From Azolla caroliniana (lineage: Eukaryota > Polypodiophyta), in contig JBHGNT010000004.1 in assembly GCA_043228905.1 (NCBI GenBank), positions 6,882,001 through 6,946,000 of the forward strand: 64,000 bases of DNA, read 5' to 3'. The notes beneath the pieces were generated by a model. It saw only the letters and a program-made list of their open reading frames with translations. It was not told the DNA's origin and did not search any database. The first letter of the stretch is position 1; each line of letters begins with the position of its first letter. The translations under genes and the position numbers were made by a program. Positions 53,654 to 64,000 of this stretch are shown in pieces.

Positions 53654-54084
53654 TGTCATGGCAAGACTCGAACCCATGACTTTATGCTACATGGGTCGAG
53701 CTCTTACCATTAGATTAGGAATTGTATTTTGTAGGATATTATTTTCATTTATACTTTATCATAGAAAATTGATGTATATTCCAGATCTCTCTGGAACATT
53801 CTAGAAGCTTCAAGATTATTCCTAAAAACACTATAAAAGGAGGCACAAGGCATTGTTTTGAACCAAATTGGTTCAACGCCAGTCTTAAGCCTCTTAGCCG
53901 CTTGTACTTATCTTTTCACATAATATATAGTTGTTGTCATCATCTCTCTCATTCTCGCTATCTCTCTCTCTCTCCTCTTCTCACTTCCTCTCTCGGGAAT
54001 CTTACGCAGTCCCGTCCTCTTAGTACTAATAGTACTGCTGTTCATAGTACTAATTCCATCTCTGTTTTAGTACTATTCCTGACA
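53654..54084 (+). repeat. 3' LTR of gypsy E
   Basis: 431 bp, differing from the 5' LTR by A/G near the CTTA-CCGC site and T/C near the CTTA-GCAG site. Confidence 0.95.
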
Positions 54085-54954
54085 GCATGTCGAAGCAATC
54101 CAGCACAACTGCCGACCAACTTTGATTTCTACAGAAGAATTGTGATCGATGGACGAAATAGCATGATCAACCATCCAGATGCACTTGGTCGAGAACATCT
54201 ATTTTAGCATAGCAAAGGAGATGTCAACATTCTCATTGTGGGAGAAGTTACATGCCATATCTCATTGCGGGAGAAGTTACAAGCCATATACGAGAAGAAA
54301 TCCTCCTCGTTGAAACTCATATTGATCTTACAATTATTCAATATGAAGATGAGAGAGTCGGATCCGGCAACCTCCCACATCAACACCTTCATCCGGGTGT
54401 TCTCCGAACTCTCCTCCCAAGGGATTAACTTTGAAGAAGAAGTTAAGGACATTGTCCTCCTTTCGAGCTTGCTGGCGAGTTGGGAAGACTTCTATATGAT
54501 GTTTGCCACCAGCTATTTGAATCTCAATTTGGACGAAACAGTAGGAAAAATCCTATCAGAAGACATCCAATTACAATCGATGGGTCTCACCATCGACGAT
54601 TCGGTAGAAGCTCACCACTCGATTGAGCCAGCCAAAAGAATCGACCGAAGAGGAGGGACGATCGACAAAGATCGAAATCAAAGAATGGTCGGTCGAGTGC
54701 CTTTTGCACATATTGCAAAAAGGTTGGCCACAACATTTCCAACTGTTGTTGGATAAAAAGAAAGGAGAATGGTCAACGATTCAATCAGACTCAAGGAAAA
54801 TCCAATTCGATCCGTTCTTTGACTGGCAACCAAGTCAATGTTTTTGAATCACGGTCTGGAGAAGTCCTCTCCTTTGAAAACTCTTCGACCAGTGAAGTCC
54901 TACACAATGCGAAAGACGTGGGAACGTGGCTGCTTGACTCCAGCACCATATTTC

Positions 54955-55666
54955 TGTTGGGAATATTTCCCTCCAATGGGAGGAAGAATCGATTGATCAA
55001 AAAGCCGATAGTCAATGATAGGGAAGATCCGATTGTTCAGAAAGTCGACAGTCGAAGAGTTGAAAACAGTGAGTCGACTGTTTGAAGATTCGACTATTAT
55101 TATTATAGTAATAATAATAATGATGATGTGTGGAAACAAGTCCCTCCAGATGGGAAAGAGAGAGGAGCCGAGTTGATGAGTGACTCGGCTGAGGCCAAAA
55201 TTGGAATTGTGTAAATAGCCAACTCGGGTGACTATACTTGTAAATAGTCTAAGTGTGCGCCCCATGAGGGCTACGTATGTAAATAGCCAGAAAGTTGTGT
55301 AAGAATATATACAACTAGGGAAAACTTTATGTGTGTGACGAACAGAGTAAAAACAGAAGTTGTGTGCAGGAGAGAGTGAGAGAGAGAGTGTGTTTGTGAG
55401 CCGCACCATAGCTGTGTGAGTAACAACAGATGCGAAGAGCCCTGTGCGGCTGATACACTCGACAGAGTGTTGTATTCCTCTCAGTGTTGTATATCCACTT
55501 TGTATAGTGAAGAAATCTGTTCACCCGTGGTTTTCCCTGTTTTAGGGTTTCCATGTAAATCTCTGTGCACCATTGTTCATCTTGTCTTTTCTTGGCATAT
55601 TTCGGTGATTCGTATTTCAGCGCGTAGTTAGTTTATTGTGATCTATTTCGCAACGGTTTCTCGACA
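54955..55666 (+). repeat. LTR H, probably a solo LTR
   Basis: About 712 bp from TGTTGGGAATATTTCC to TTCTCGACA. Flanks are ATTTC and ATTTA, an imperfect TSD. R/U5-like features (TTTTCCCTGTTTTAGGG, T-rich end) put it in the plus direction. No primer site or internal region follows, so it looks solo. It lies at the end of copia F's surviving coding sequence. Confidence 0.5.
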
Positions 55667-56451
55667 ATTTAACGTGACCCTGGACATCAAATGGTTTTTC
55701 AATTATTCGACCGGAGCCGACAACACAATCTAACTCGGCAACGGGCAAGAGTGCGTTGTCGTGACGTGACTCGCCTAGAAGCGTAGCGTTGCGCACACAA
55801 AGGATAACGTGAAAGTGAGGAAGGAATCACTGGGGTTATGGACGGAAGAGACGAAAGAGTAGAGATGGAGTGAATAGAGATCAATAAGATATGACAAAAT
55901 AGGATTTTTAAGCAATTTAAGATAAGACAAGATAAGATATAAAATAATATATGAGAAAGTGTATGAAATTTATAATCATTTTCATGAAAGAGTTACAAAA
56001 TGATTGTACATGTCGTTGAACCTCCGAACTTTGTCTTGCAAGGTAATCGCTCTTCTCTTTCTTGATCGTAGACCACTACAATCTTCACTTCAATATTTTG
56101 ATGAAGATAAGGCTCGAACCACCTCCCTCTTGTTGAGAGTTGACCACCACGACCGCCAAGCTAGAGCTCCACCTTTATATTAAACTTCTTCCCTTCTTTA
56201 TCTATTTTTGTGGTATCTCTTATGTAATACATAATTTGATTGATATCTCATCCATATCTCCTTGTTCTTCTCTTTCACCATTTAAATAGGTGCCCCCATG
56301 CATATGATGCATTGGAGGGTACAAGTCATGCATGTAGTGCATGAAATGCATGTGATGCATGATAAACATCTCGCTCATTTGAGCTTTTATATATGAAACA
56401 ATATATGCAATAAGAATAAACATGAAAATATAATCTTAAAGAGAAAGGGCC

Positions 56452-56505
56452 TAGCCTAATGGTAGGTGTGTTGACTTTGGTGTATGAGGTTGTGGGTTTG
56501 AGTCT
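56452..56505 (+). other. tRNA-derived (SINE-like) box A/B module
   Basis: Box A TAGCCTAATGG (56452-56462) matches consensus. Box B GGTTTGAGTCT (56495-56505) has two changes. The downstream end and poly(A) or T tail are not clear. Confidence 0.5.
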
Positions 56506-57086
56506 CAAAATACTATTGAATACAACATATAACTTTATTTTTATATCATGACGCAAATCCTTTATGTAGTATAAAGTAAATATAAAGTATGCTTTATTCT
56601 ATGTATGTTACTAGTATAGAGTAAATGGTAAGATTTGAGAGTCATAGGGTGGGGTTATTGGTTCACGTCCTCTCTTGTTCGTGTAATATAATATATTTAT
56701 CTATATATATATATTATTTTTCTTTACCGATATATAATATTATCATATGTGTTGTTAATATTATCTTTATATATAAAACATTATCAAATGTTATTTTAGT
56801 TATGTATTTATCTTATTGTAGACTTTTAATGTGAAGCTTTCGTATTTCACGACAACGTAATCAAAGGGATCAGAGAGGTCCCAATTCAATTGCCGAATGG
56901 CAATTCGATCATCCTACACTGAGTCCGGCACATACCCAAGCAAAGGAGTCTAGTCTCCATCGACATGCTAGCCAAAGCAGTGTCGTAGTGTACTTCGTAC
57001 ACTATGTAAACGTACCGAGTTCCCGATTGAATGGGCATGAAGTAAAAGGAGAAAAATGTTAAAACAATGTTACATGCATACGACAT

Positions 57087-57139
57087 GATTCAAACCCTAT
57101 AAATCCATGTTAATAATTTGAAGCCTTACCATTATACTA
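57087..57139 (-). other. tRNA-derived (SINE-like) box A/B module
   Basis: On the minus strand, box A TAGTATAATGG (57129-57139) and box B GGTTTGAATC (57087-57096) have tRNA-like spacing. Confidence 0.5.
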
Positions 57140-57299
57140 ACTTATCATGAGTGATATAATGATAGATTTAGTATCTATAAGAGCATATCCTCTCGTGCAA
57201 ATTCTAGGAAACTTACTCATGCACGACTAGTGTACATGAGTACTATAGTTAAAAAAAACATAGATTGCTATGTGATAAGATATACTCAGCCTCTCCCAT

Positions 57300-57800
57300 C
57301 ACTATATAAGGATGGGGAGCAAAATGCAATGTGGTTGTTGATTCTTGGGGATTTATTAGAGTTCTAAATATTCTCGATTCTCGATTTTTCTTTCTCTCTC
57401 TCTTTCAATCTATTCATATTCTTATTTGCCTTAACATTCTCCTCCTCTTAATCCATAACATCGATGGTCTCCACCTGACTCATGCAACGATCTGGCACCA
57501 AAAGGCACGACACATTTGGTGAACCCGACATGAAAACGGGTGACAAGGAGATGGAGAATCGACAAGAGGCCAACAACGTGATGATGATGTTTGAGCGGAT
57601 GTTGCAGGAACAATGCGCGATGTTGAAGGTCGCGGCGACAATAAAGCAGCCCATGCAACAGAATGGGCAATTCAACAGAAAGGATGTGTCATGTTAACTA
57701 TGGGACTACAAGGCGGAGGTGTTGCGATGGAGGATATTAGAAGGGTTGCAAGTGACATCCTTCATGTTGAGAATTGAGCCCATCATTGTGAAAACTTAAA
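57300..57800 (+). mobile_element. Gypsy LTR end, leader and gag start (fragment)
   Basis: A T-rich LTR-like end is followed by CATTTGGTGAACCCGACATG (57509-57528), a leader style common in plant gypsy elements. It continues into a short open frame with NNVMMMFERMLQEQ and NGQFNRKDVSC and further gag-like residues out of frame. No second LTR was seen. Confidence 0.4.
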
Positions 57801-58058
57801 CAACATCTTGAGATGAAGATGACTGAGTTATTATGTGTAAGCAAGATACAACAGAGAATTTGAGAGAGACAGAGAGACAGGGAGGCACACAATGTAACAA
57901 TATTATTTAGAGAATGGTTACAATACAATGGAGACAACGACTCTCTGACAATAGCAACCAACACCAAAATAACAACAACCTCATGAGCTAGGTTACAAAG
58001 CCCTTTATATACTAACTGGGCTAGGGCAACTTCCCTTTGACGTATTTACAAAGATTTA

Positions 58059-58555
58059 TGTTAAGAATTAGGTAAGTAATTAAGAGTTAATTAGTACCTA
58101 ATTATGTGATTAAGTTAAGTGTGGAAGATTATGTGATATGTGTGTGAGAAGAAGAGAGAGAGGAGATATACACTTATGAACAACACAAGATGGGGGATGA
58201 GTAAACTAGAGTGTATATTATAAAACATCATCAAATACAAAAATACCATCAATGAGGTATATATAGATCTCATGTGCAAGGGTGCACATGTGTGAGGAGA
58301 ATATAGGTACAACCGTGTAAGTCCTATATTAAATGACTTTGGGAGTGAAGGATCTAGAATATCCTACTTAAGTACAAGGTCCTATTTAAGTCGTTATAGT
58401 CAACACTTCTAACTAGATTCTATCTAGGTAACTACGAAGTTACATGGTTGACTAACTAACTAAACGAAGTTGAGCTTGATCTCTCAACAATTTCCTAAAC
58501 CTAGACTGTCCAAAGGGACAACATGAATACGACCATTAGATACCCGTATTCGACA
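58059..58555 (-). repeat. 3' LTR of copia I
   Basis: Bounded on one side by the PPT (CTCCCCCG on plus). The outer end is inferred from the TG...CA rule. It contains TTGAGCTTGATCTCTCAACA, very like the end of C's LTR. Confidence 0.55.
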
Positions 58556-60630
58556 CTCCCCCGTAATGGACATATACACCAAAAATCCTGTAAAAGAATA
58601 AATACAGATTATACAAAGTTGTCGAACATATTGGTTTTGTTCGAATCAGAAAAATCCGAAAACTAGGAGGCCGAGTTGGCTAGGGTCCGATCAACTAAAC
58701 CCGTGCTTCAAATTGTCGATTTCGAATGTCTAGAAAACGTCCTGAATGTCTGACTCAATTAGACTGATTCTTATCTATGCCCATCTGGTGTCGAAGGGAT
58801 CATAATCGATCTACTGAAAGACACTTGGTCATCCCATCTGCGACATTATCGGCTATAAGTATCTTCTCATGGACAATTTTCCTTGAAATTACGTAGTCTC
58901 GAACAAAGTGATATCTCACGTTGATGTGCTTCGAGGCATTGTGTTGGACCGGATTTTTCGACAAAGCAACAACACCCTAACTGTCACTGTAGACAAATGG
59001 AGCTGAATTAGAATCGACTTGTCGAAACGTGCATGCTAGCCGACCGAGCCATAAGGCTTCTTTTGCCACATCGGACAGGGCTACGTATTCAACCTTGGTT
59101 GTTGATGTGGCAGTGCACTCCTGAAGTTTCGATTTCCACGAAATTGCTCCATTGCCAAATTTGAAACAGTAACCGGTTGTCGATTTTCGACTGTCCACAT
59201 AGCCGGCAAAGTTCAACTCGGTGTATCTGACTATGCCTGAAGTGTCATTCAGGCCGAATAGAATGCCATAGTCTTTTGTGCCGACTAGGTATCTAAACAC
59301 ATGCTTTACTGTGTTCCAATGTGATCGGTTGGGGTTGTGCATGAATTTGCTGACCACTCCAACGACATGAGCAATGTCAGGCTGTGTTGCAAACATCGCA
59401 TACATCAGGGAGTCGATTGCCGGTGCATATGGTACCGACTTCATATCTTCCCCCTCTAGGCCGGATGTCGGGCAGTCATGCTGAGACAGCCGAATACTAA
59501 TTGGAAGCGGGGTCGAAGCAGATTTGGCTGATTGCATGCTGAAGCGTTCCAAGACACGAGACCAATATAGTCGGATTGAGATAGGAACAGATGTCGTCGA
59601 TTCTGATTCTGATTCCAACTTATCTTCATCCCGAGAATGTGTCTTGCAAGACCAAGATCCTTCATGGCGAACTTCAACCGCAATTATTGAATAAGTTCGG
59701 TGAGTTCTCTGGCATGTCGACCGGAGAATAACATGTTGTTCACGTAGATGATGAGGAAGATGGGAGACCCATCTTGAGCTATTTTGGTGAAGAGGCAGTG
59801 GTCCTCATCGCTCTTTGAGAAACCTACTGATTGGATGAAGTCATCGAACTTCTTATACCACTATCTCGGTGCCTGTTTCAAGCTGTATAGACTCTTCCTG
59901 AGTCGGCAGACTAGATGTTCCTGGCTGGAAACCACAAACCCTTCCGGTTGCTCCATATAAACTTCCTCCTCTAAGTCACCGTGGAGGAATGTCATTTTTA
60001 CATCTAGTTGAATCAACTCTAGATCCTCGGTTCCCACTACGCCGAGTAGGAAGCAAAAGGTGGTCATCTTCGCCACTGGTGAAAAGATTTTGTAAGTCGA
60101 CGCCATATTCCTATAGGAAACCCTTCGCGACTAATGTGGCCTTGTATTTTGGGGTGGCCAAATCAGACGTCTCTTTAGTCTATAGACCCACTTGCACAGA
60201 AGAGCATGTCGATTTTTTGGTAATACGACTAAGTTCCAAGTCTTGTTTGCTTGAATGGAGTTCATTTCCGACTCCATCACTAGATGCCAGGTGGTTGAAT
60301 TGGCGGATTCCGATGCTTCTTCGTATGACGTTGGTTAGTCGGCGTCTGTAAAGAAGATTCAAGGAGAATACCTCTCTAGAGGCTGCGATAGTCTCTCAGA
60401 TCTTTAAGGTATAAATGGATTGGTTGCATCAGGTGTCGGGGTCAGATGATCCAGAGCAAAACCATTTGGTTTTTCCGAGTTGAGCATTGTCGAGTTAGGG
60501 CTTGAGGATTCGGCAACTTCGGAAAAGGTTACCCTTCGGACTTCAATAGGCCTTTCAACCGTCTTATGCATAACCGACTCATTGAACACTATGTCCGAAC
60601 TTCGAATAATCTGTCTGTGCTCGAGGTCCC

Positions 60631-61086
60631 TGTTACCCGGACAAGTATGGATGCGTCGGAGTCAGAAGGATGTTCAGAGTCAGAGTCAGATCGATAGTTC
60701 GGATCGATGACTCAACAGATAGCCGAATAGGATATAGTTAGTTACAAAGTTTTGTAATTCTTGATAATTATAGGTAGTAGGATTTCTTGATGAGAAAAGA
60801 ACTTCGGGTTACCTATAAAAGGAACTGAAGGCATTGTAAAAATCTATCGTTGTATTTAGTAATATAAAGTTTAGTTAGGAAACCTCTGTGTACGAATCGC
60901 TCTTGCTATCTATTTACTTCGGTCTAAGCTATATTACATAAGTCACGATCTCGGTGTCTGTTATCACCGATAAGATTACAACTAATTCGTATCTATTCTT
61001 CTAACCACAACTTCTTGATAGAACGTTCGGTACGAACGTTCGTCTTATATTGTGTCGGCAAAGTAGTAATTGTTAACCGAACAACA
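60631..61086 (+). repeat. 5' LTR of element J
   Basis: TGTTACCCGGACAAG to CGAACAACA, with TATAAAAGG near 60814. Homologous to the right copy, with substitutions and a short indel. Confidence 0.82.
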
Positions 61087-61139
61087 TAGTATAATTTTGG
61101 CACGCCCGGTTACATCTGCACATAGTAGAGAACAAGACG

Positions 61140-61930
61140 AATGGATGTCGTCTGGTCTAGATACACCAATCGGTTGTAAACGTCCTCGTATGCGTTCTGT
61201 TACGAAGGCACTAGAGACAGAATCAGCTGAGGAATTACAGCCGGAAACAAGTAGAAGGTGGTCTGTACTTCTTGATTTAAGTGATAGCCAGTCTTGAGAC
61301 GAAAATAAGCCGAAGGAGGTATCATTTTACAATGTCTGAAGTGAGGACAATATGCCTTATCCGTATTCTAAGTTCTGCGAGGGAGCTGATGCAGAAGCGC
61401 ATGTGAGGGATTTCCTAACAACATGGGAGATTAACCATGGAGCTCAGAGACTGTCGGCAGCAACCGAAGATAAGTCTAAGATTGCTGAGTTCGTTTTGTC
61501 ATTGGAGGGTTATTTCGCTTATTGGTTTGCACAAAATGGTGTCCGTGGGTTCGAAACATTCGAACAATTGACCAACAAATTTCTGTAGTTATTTCATTGT
61601 CAGATACCTCAAAAGGATTTGATAGCACAATTTTTTGCGTTGTATCAAGAGTAGCATGAAATGGTGTCTCAATTCGTGATCCGTTTTCAGAATTTACAAC
61701 TTCAAATTTCCAGGCCTATTCTGGACAATGAATTGAAGGATGTATTCCTTGAAGCAATTCGTGAACCATTATGAAGAACACCGAAGGTGTTTGATTTCCG
61801 GAATTAGAATATCGAGCAAGTGATTGATAAGGCAATCACTATGGGCCGACCACAGATAAATGTACGGAGTATGGATATGTCAACACTAAATCGTACACTG
61901 CCAACGATGGAGGAATGATTTTCGGATTAT
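61140..61930 (+). pseudogene. Element J gag
   Basis: Plus-strand frame with KFCEGADAEAHVRDFLTTW, EFVLSLEGYFAYWFAQNG and FETFEQLTNKFL. This matches the general retrotransposon gag pattern. It continues through several stops (many at expected Gln codons) with FALYQE and FVIRFQNLQLQISRPI. No protease, RT or integrase follows. Confidence 0.7.
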
Positions 61931-61956
61931 CATCAAAATTCTGATTTTCGGATTAT

Positions 61957-62403
61957 CATCAGGACTCGGACAAGTATGGATGCGTCAGAGTCGGAGTCAA
62001 AGTCGGATCGACATTTCGGATCGATGACTCAGCAGATAGCCGAATAGGATATAGTTAGTTACGAAGTTTTGTAAATCTTGATAATTATAGGCAGTAGGAT
62101 TTCTTGATGAGAAAAGACCTTTGGGTTACCTATAAAAGGAACCGAAGACATTGTAAAAATCTATCGTTGTATTTAGTAATATAAAGTTTAGTTAGGAAAC
62201 CTCTATGTACGAATCGCTCTTGCTATCTATTTCCTTCGGTCTAAGCTATATTACATAAGTCACGATCTCGGTGTCTGTTATCACCGATAAGTTTACAACT
62301 AATTCGTATCTATTCATCTAACCACAACTTCTTGATAGAACGTTCGGTACGAATGTTCGTCTTATACTGTGTCGGCAAAGTAGTAATTGTCGACCGAACA
62401 ACA
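61957..62403 (+). repeat. 3' LTR of element J
   Basis: Starts near CAGGACTCGGACAAG; its first bases differ from the 5' LTR. Ends CGAACAACA at 62403. Confidence 0.8.
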
Positions 62404-64000
62404 GTCCTAGAGTCGGTAGCCGATTTTGCCATCTAGTCCATAACCAAGGAAGATACATTTCCGGGACCTTGGTGCAAGTTTGTGGCAATCGTCTTTCGGT
62501 ATGAGGGCGTACGCCTCGCACCCGAAAATCCTTAGTTTGTCGTAATTTGGCTTACTATCGGTCCATAATTCCTAAGGTATTTGAAGTCCTAGAGGCCTAC
62601 TTGGCGACATATTGATTATGTGTGCTACCGTGAGTAGGACCTCTGCCTAGAAGCTATATGACAATCCGGAATGTTGGAGCATGGAAACTATCCTTTCTTG
62701 AATTGTCTGATTCATTCGCTGGACAATTCCATTCTGCTCCGGACTATAGGGTGTCGTATATTCACGTTGAATGCTACTCCGTTAGAAAAATTTGATGAAT
62801 TCTTCAGACTTGAACTCTCCTCCTTTATTGGTTCGAAGGCATTTCAGCTTTCGATTGTTCTGGTTCTCTATCATAGCGAGCAAATCAGAAAAAATCAAGA
62901 ACACACGATCTTTGGTTTTGATAGGATAAGCCCACACCTTGCGAGTAAAGTCGTTGATAAAGCTGACAAAATACAAAGCACCGCCGAGAGACTGATGTGG
63001 CATAGGACCATAGATGTCCGAGTGGACCAAATTAAGTGGACTCGATTCTCTTGGTGCTGAAGTCGGGTGTGATGCGGTATCTGTTTGCCATACTGGCAAT
63101 GCTCACGTAACTGATGATCAGTGAAGGAGATTTTAGGGATGTATCTGGCTCAAGATAGATGTGTGATTCCGTCCTTGCTGAGGTGTCTGAGTTGTCCATG
63201 CCATAGTGATGACACGGGAATGTCGACCAGGAACAAGTCACCCTCTTTGAGTGTGACCTATAATGGGTACAACGAATGTACTTTTGGTCCTTTACCAAGC
63301 AGGAGGTTCCCCTTGTGGAGTGTCCATCCTCTTGATGAGAAGCCAATACGAATGTCGTCGTCATCAAGTTCTCCGACTGAGATCAATGTTCTTGAGATCT
63401 CAAGTACATGTCGGACATTGTAGTATCATTGTAGAGCAACTGGAAGGTTAAGCTCTACTATGCCGATTCCGATTATGGCGCAGTGTTGCAAATTTCTGAC
63501 TCTAACTGAGTCGGAATGTCGGGTTGAGTATTGCCGAAATTGGGATCGATGAGGGGTCACATGATATGAAGTGCCAGAATCCAAGAGCCATGTGCTCAAT
63601 TCCTCAGTCGTAAGCAGAACTTCTGATTCGACTGGGTTATGAATGGCTAGTATGTTCGGGTCGCTCTACAGTACTTTGGCTAAAGAGCCGACATAATTGA
63701 CCTCCTCATGCCGGCCACTCTTTTGATCCACTCATTGAGCGTTGTCGATTATTTCCGCTTTGATGTGTCTGGGTTGCTTGCAATAATTGTAAACTCGATT
63801 ATCCCAGGATTTGCTCCGACTTCGCTGGTTGTTCGACTATTGAGAGGAACTTCTTCCTCGATTCTTCGATTGGTCAGTCGAACCTTGTACTACATAAGCG
63901 TCATTGGCCAAATCGTTTGCAAAGGATTTCCTCCAAGCTAATTCAGTTAGAATTCCTTGACAACAATAGTCGACGCATTGCACGCAGTAGTGACGAAAAT

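Larger units (their letters stand above)
48420..54084 (+). mobile_element. Gypsy element E, nearly intact Tf1/sushi-like chromovirus
   Basis: LTRs 48420-48850 and 53654-54084 are each 431 bp and differ at about two positions. Flanks read GCAAG and GCATG, a TSD with one mismatch. The element has a TATA box, a self-priming-type PBS, gag, a -1 frameshift site, pol with protease, RT, RNase H, integrase and chromodomain, and a PPT (AAGGGGGAGATAG, 53641-53653) against the 3' LTR. The only obvious lesion is one TAG in pol. It lies inside copia F and is the youngest insertion in the nest by LTR similarity. Confidence 0.95.
48067..54954 (+). mobile_element. Copia element F with a very short LTR, split by gypsy E and truncated by LTR H
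   Basis: A probable 143-bp LTR (48067-48209, TGTCACGG to TTCATCA) is followed by the primer site TGGTATCAGAGTGA at 48212-48225. Gag begins at 48314, is split by gypsy E, and resumes at 54085. It runs to the protease region (TWLLDSSTIF), where LTR H begins. No pol after this point or second LTR was found, so F is truncated. The short LTR would fit Ale/Retrofit-like copia lineages. Confidence 0.65.
48314..54954 (+). pseudogene. Copia F gag and protease start (split by E)
   Basis: Exonic pieces are 48314-48419 and 54085-54954. The first (MASQFGISVEI, KFDGKNFVL) has two TAG stops. The second includes the gag core (LFNMKMRESDPATSHINTF; LASWEDFYMMF) and ends near TWLLDSSTIF, a degenerate protease motif. 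A local duplication repeats GGGAGAAGTTACA near 54240-54285. Removing E and one TSD copy keeps the frame across the E insertion. Confidence 0.75.
55667..58058. other. Repeat-rich intergenic DNA without a recognised gene
   Basis: Contents seen: an ATGCAT-rich cluster (56296-56361), two tRNA-like box A/B modules (56452-56505 plus, 57087-57139 minus), a likely gypsy leader/gag start (57300-57800) and a piece of a copia-like LTR (about 57800-58058). The rest is AT-rich and unrecognised. Confidence 0.5.
60631..62403 (+). mobile_element. Small gag-only gypsy element J (TR-GAG/LARD-like)
   Basis: LTRs lie at 60631-61086 and about 61957-62403, ending CGAACAACA. The flanks GTCCC and GTCCT are an imperfect TSD inside copia I. 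After the 5' LTR comes a primer-like site TGGCACGCCCGGTT (61098-61111). The 0.9-kb interior encodes only a gag-like region. Total length is 1,773 bp, so it must have used another element's enzymes. Confidence 0.8.
58059..64000 (-). mobile_element. Copia element I, running off the window end, containing J
   Basis: The 3' LTR lies at about 58059-58555 (TGTTAAG to TTCGACA on plus), the PPT at 58556-58565, then RNase H, RT, integrase, GAG-pre-IN, protease and gag in minus-strand order up to 64000. Element J interrupts the integrase C-terminus at 60631-62403. The 5' LTR lies beyond the window. Confidence 0.8.
58560..64000 (-). pseudogene. Copia I gag-pol
   Basis: RNase H and RT lie at 59618-58977 (YMRYL-type region HVFRYLVGTKDYG; SRKSTTGYCFKFG). 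RT N-terminal parts lie at 60106-59861 (QLDVKMTFLHGDLEEEVYMEQPEGF) and about 60362-60110. The integrase C-terminus (SDIVFNESVMHK) lies at 60589-60404. Beyond J come the integrase core (63099-62782; VHSDIYGPM, FINDFTRKVWAY), GAG-pre-IN with frameshifts (63100-63470), protease WLLDSGTSYHVTPHRSQF (near 63540-63600), and gag relics to 64000. Several stops and frame changes make it inactive. Confidence 0.8.

Noticed and set aside
54955-55666. LTR H as the 3' LTR of copia F
   Set aside because: Its end does not resemble the 5' LTR of F (48067-48209), and F lacks integrase and RT before it.

Overview
The window is nuclear DNA of a seed plant, most likely an angiosperm. It holds spliced genes with GT-AG introns, plant-type families (a PB1-Raf-like kinase, an MBD protein, a plastid ClpP4-like exon) and a dense stack of Ty1/copia and Ty3/gypsy retrotransposons. 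The species cannot be named from the sequence. All calls rest on reading the sequence and on recalled family features; no search was run.

Layout. 1-3.4 kb: decayed copia fragments on both strands. 4072-4483: a 3'-terminal exon closely resembling plastid CLPP4. 7.2-8.76 kb: a 5'-truncated L1-type LINE on the minus strand. 9828-12171: a two-exon methyl-CpG-binding-domain gene on the plus strand. 17485-22494: an eight-exon gene on the minus strand for a 1,397-residue PB1-domain Raf-like kinase (B4-like). Its upstream region carries 15 ACGT cores in 450 bp. 23.4-28 kb: AT-rich intergenic DNA with microsatellites.

28-55.7 kb is a nest of retrotransposons inside one another. Copia A (minus) was hit by copia B (TSD CAATG), copia C (TSD GAACC) and copia G. 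B was hit by gypsy D (TSD ATGTG). G was hit by short-LTR copia F, and F by gypsy E and solo-like LTR H. 58-64 kb holds another minus-strand copia (I), interrupted by a small gag-only gypsy element (J) and running off the window end.

The most striking content is the gypsy family formed by D and E. E is nearly intact: its two 431-bp LTRs differ by about two bases and pol has a single nonsense codon. Gag and pol are in different frames, joined by a -1 frameshift heptamer (GTTAAAC), a 6-nt spacer and an 11-bp stem. The primer-binding site is not a tRNA complement. It is complementary over 12 nt to the predicted 5' end of the element's own RNA, and the pairing is kept by a compensatory change in D. 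Pol ends in a chromodomain with HP1-like aromatic positions, and gag and pol look like the fungal/vertebrate Tf1/sushi group rather than the usual plant chromoviruses. The LTR ends also carry a tRNA-like box A/box B module. Together these suggest a self-priming Tf1/sushi-like chromovirus lineage in a seed plant.
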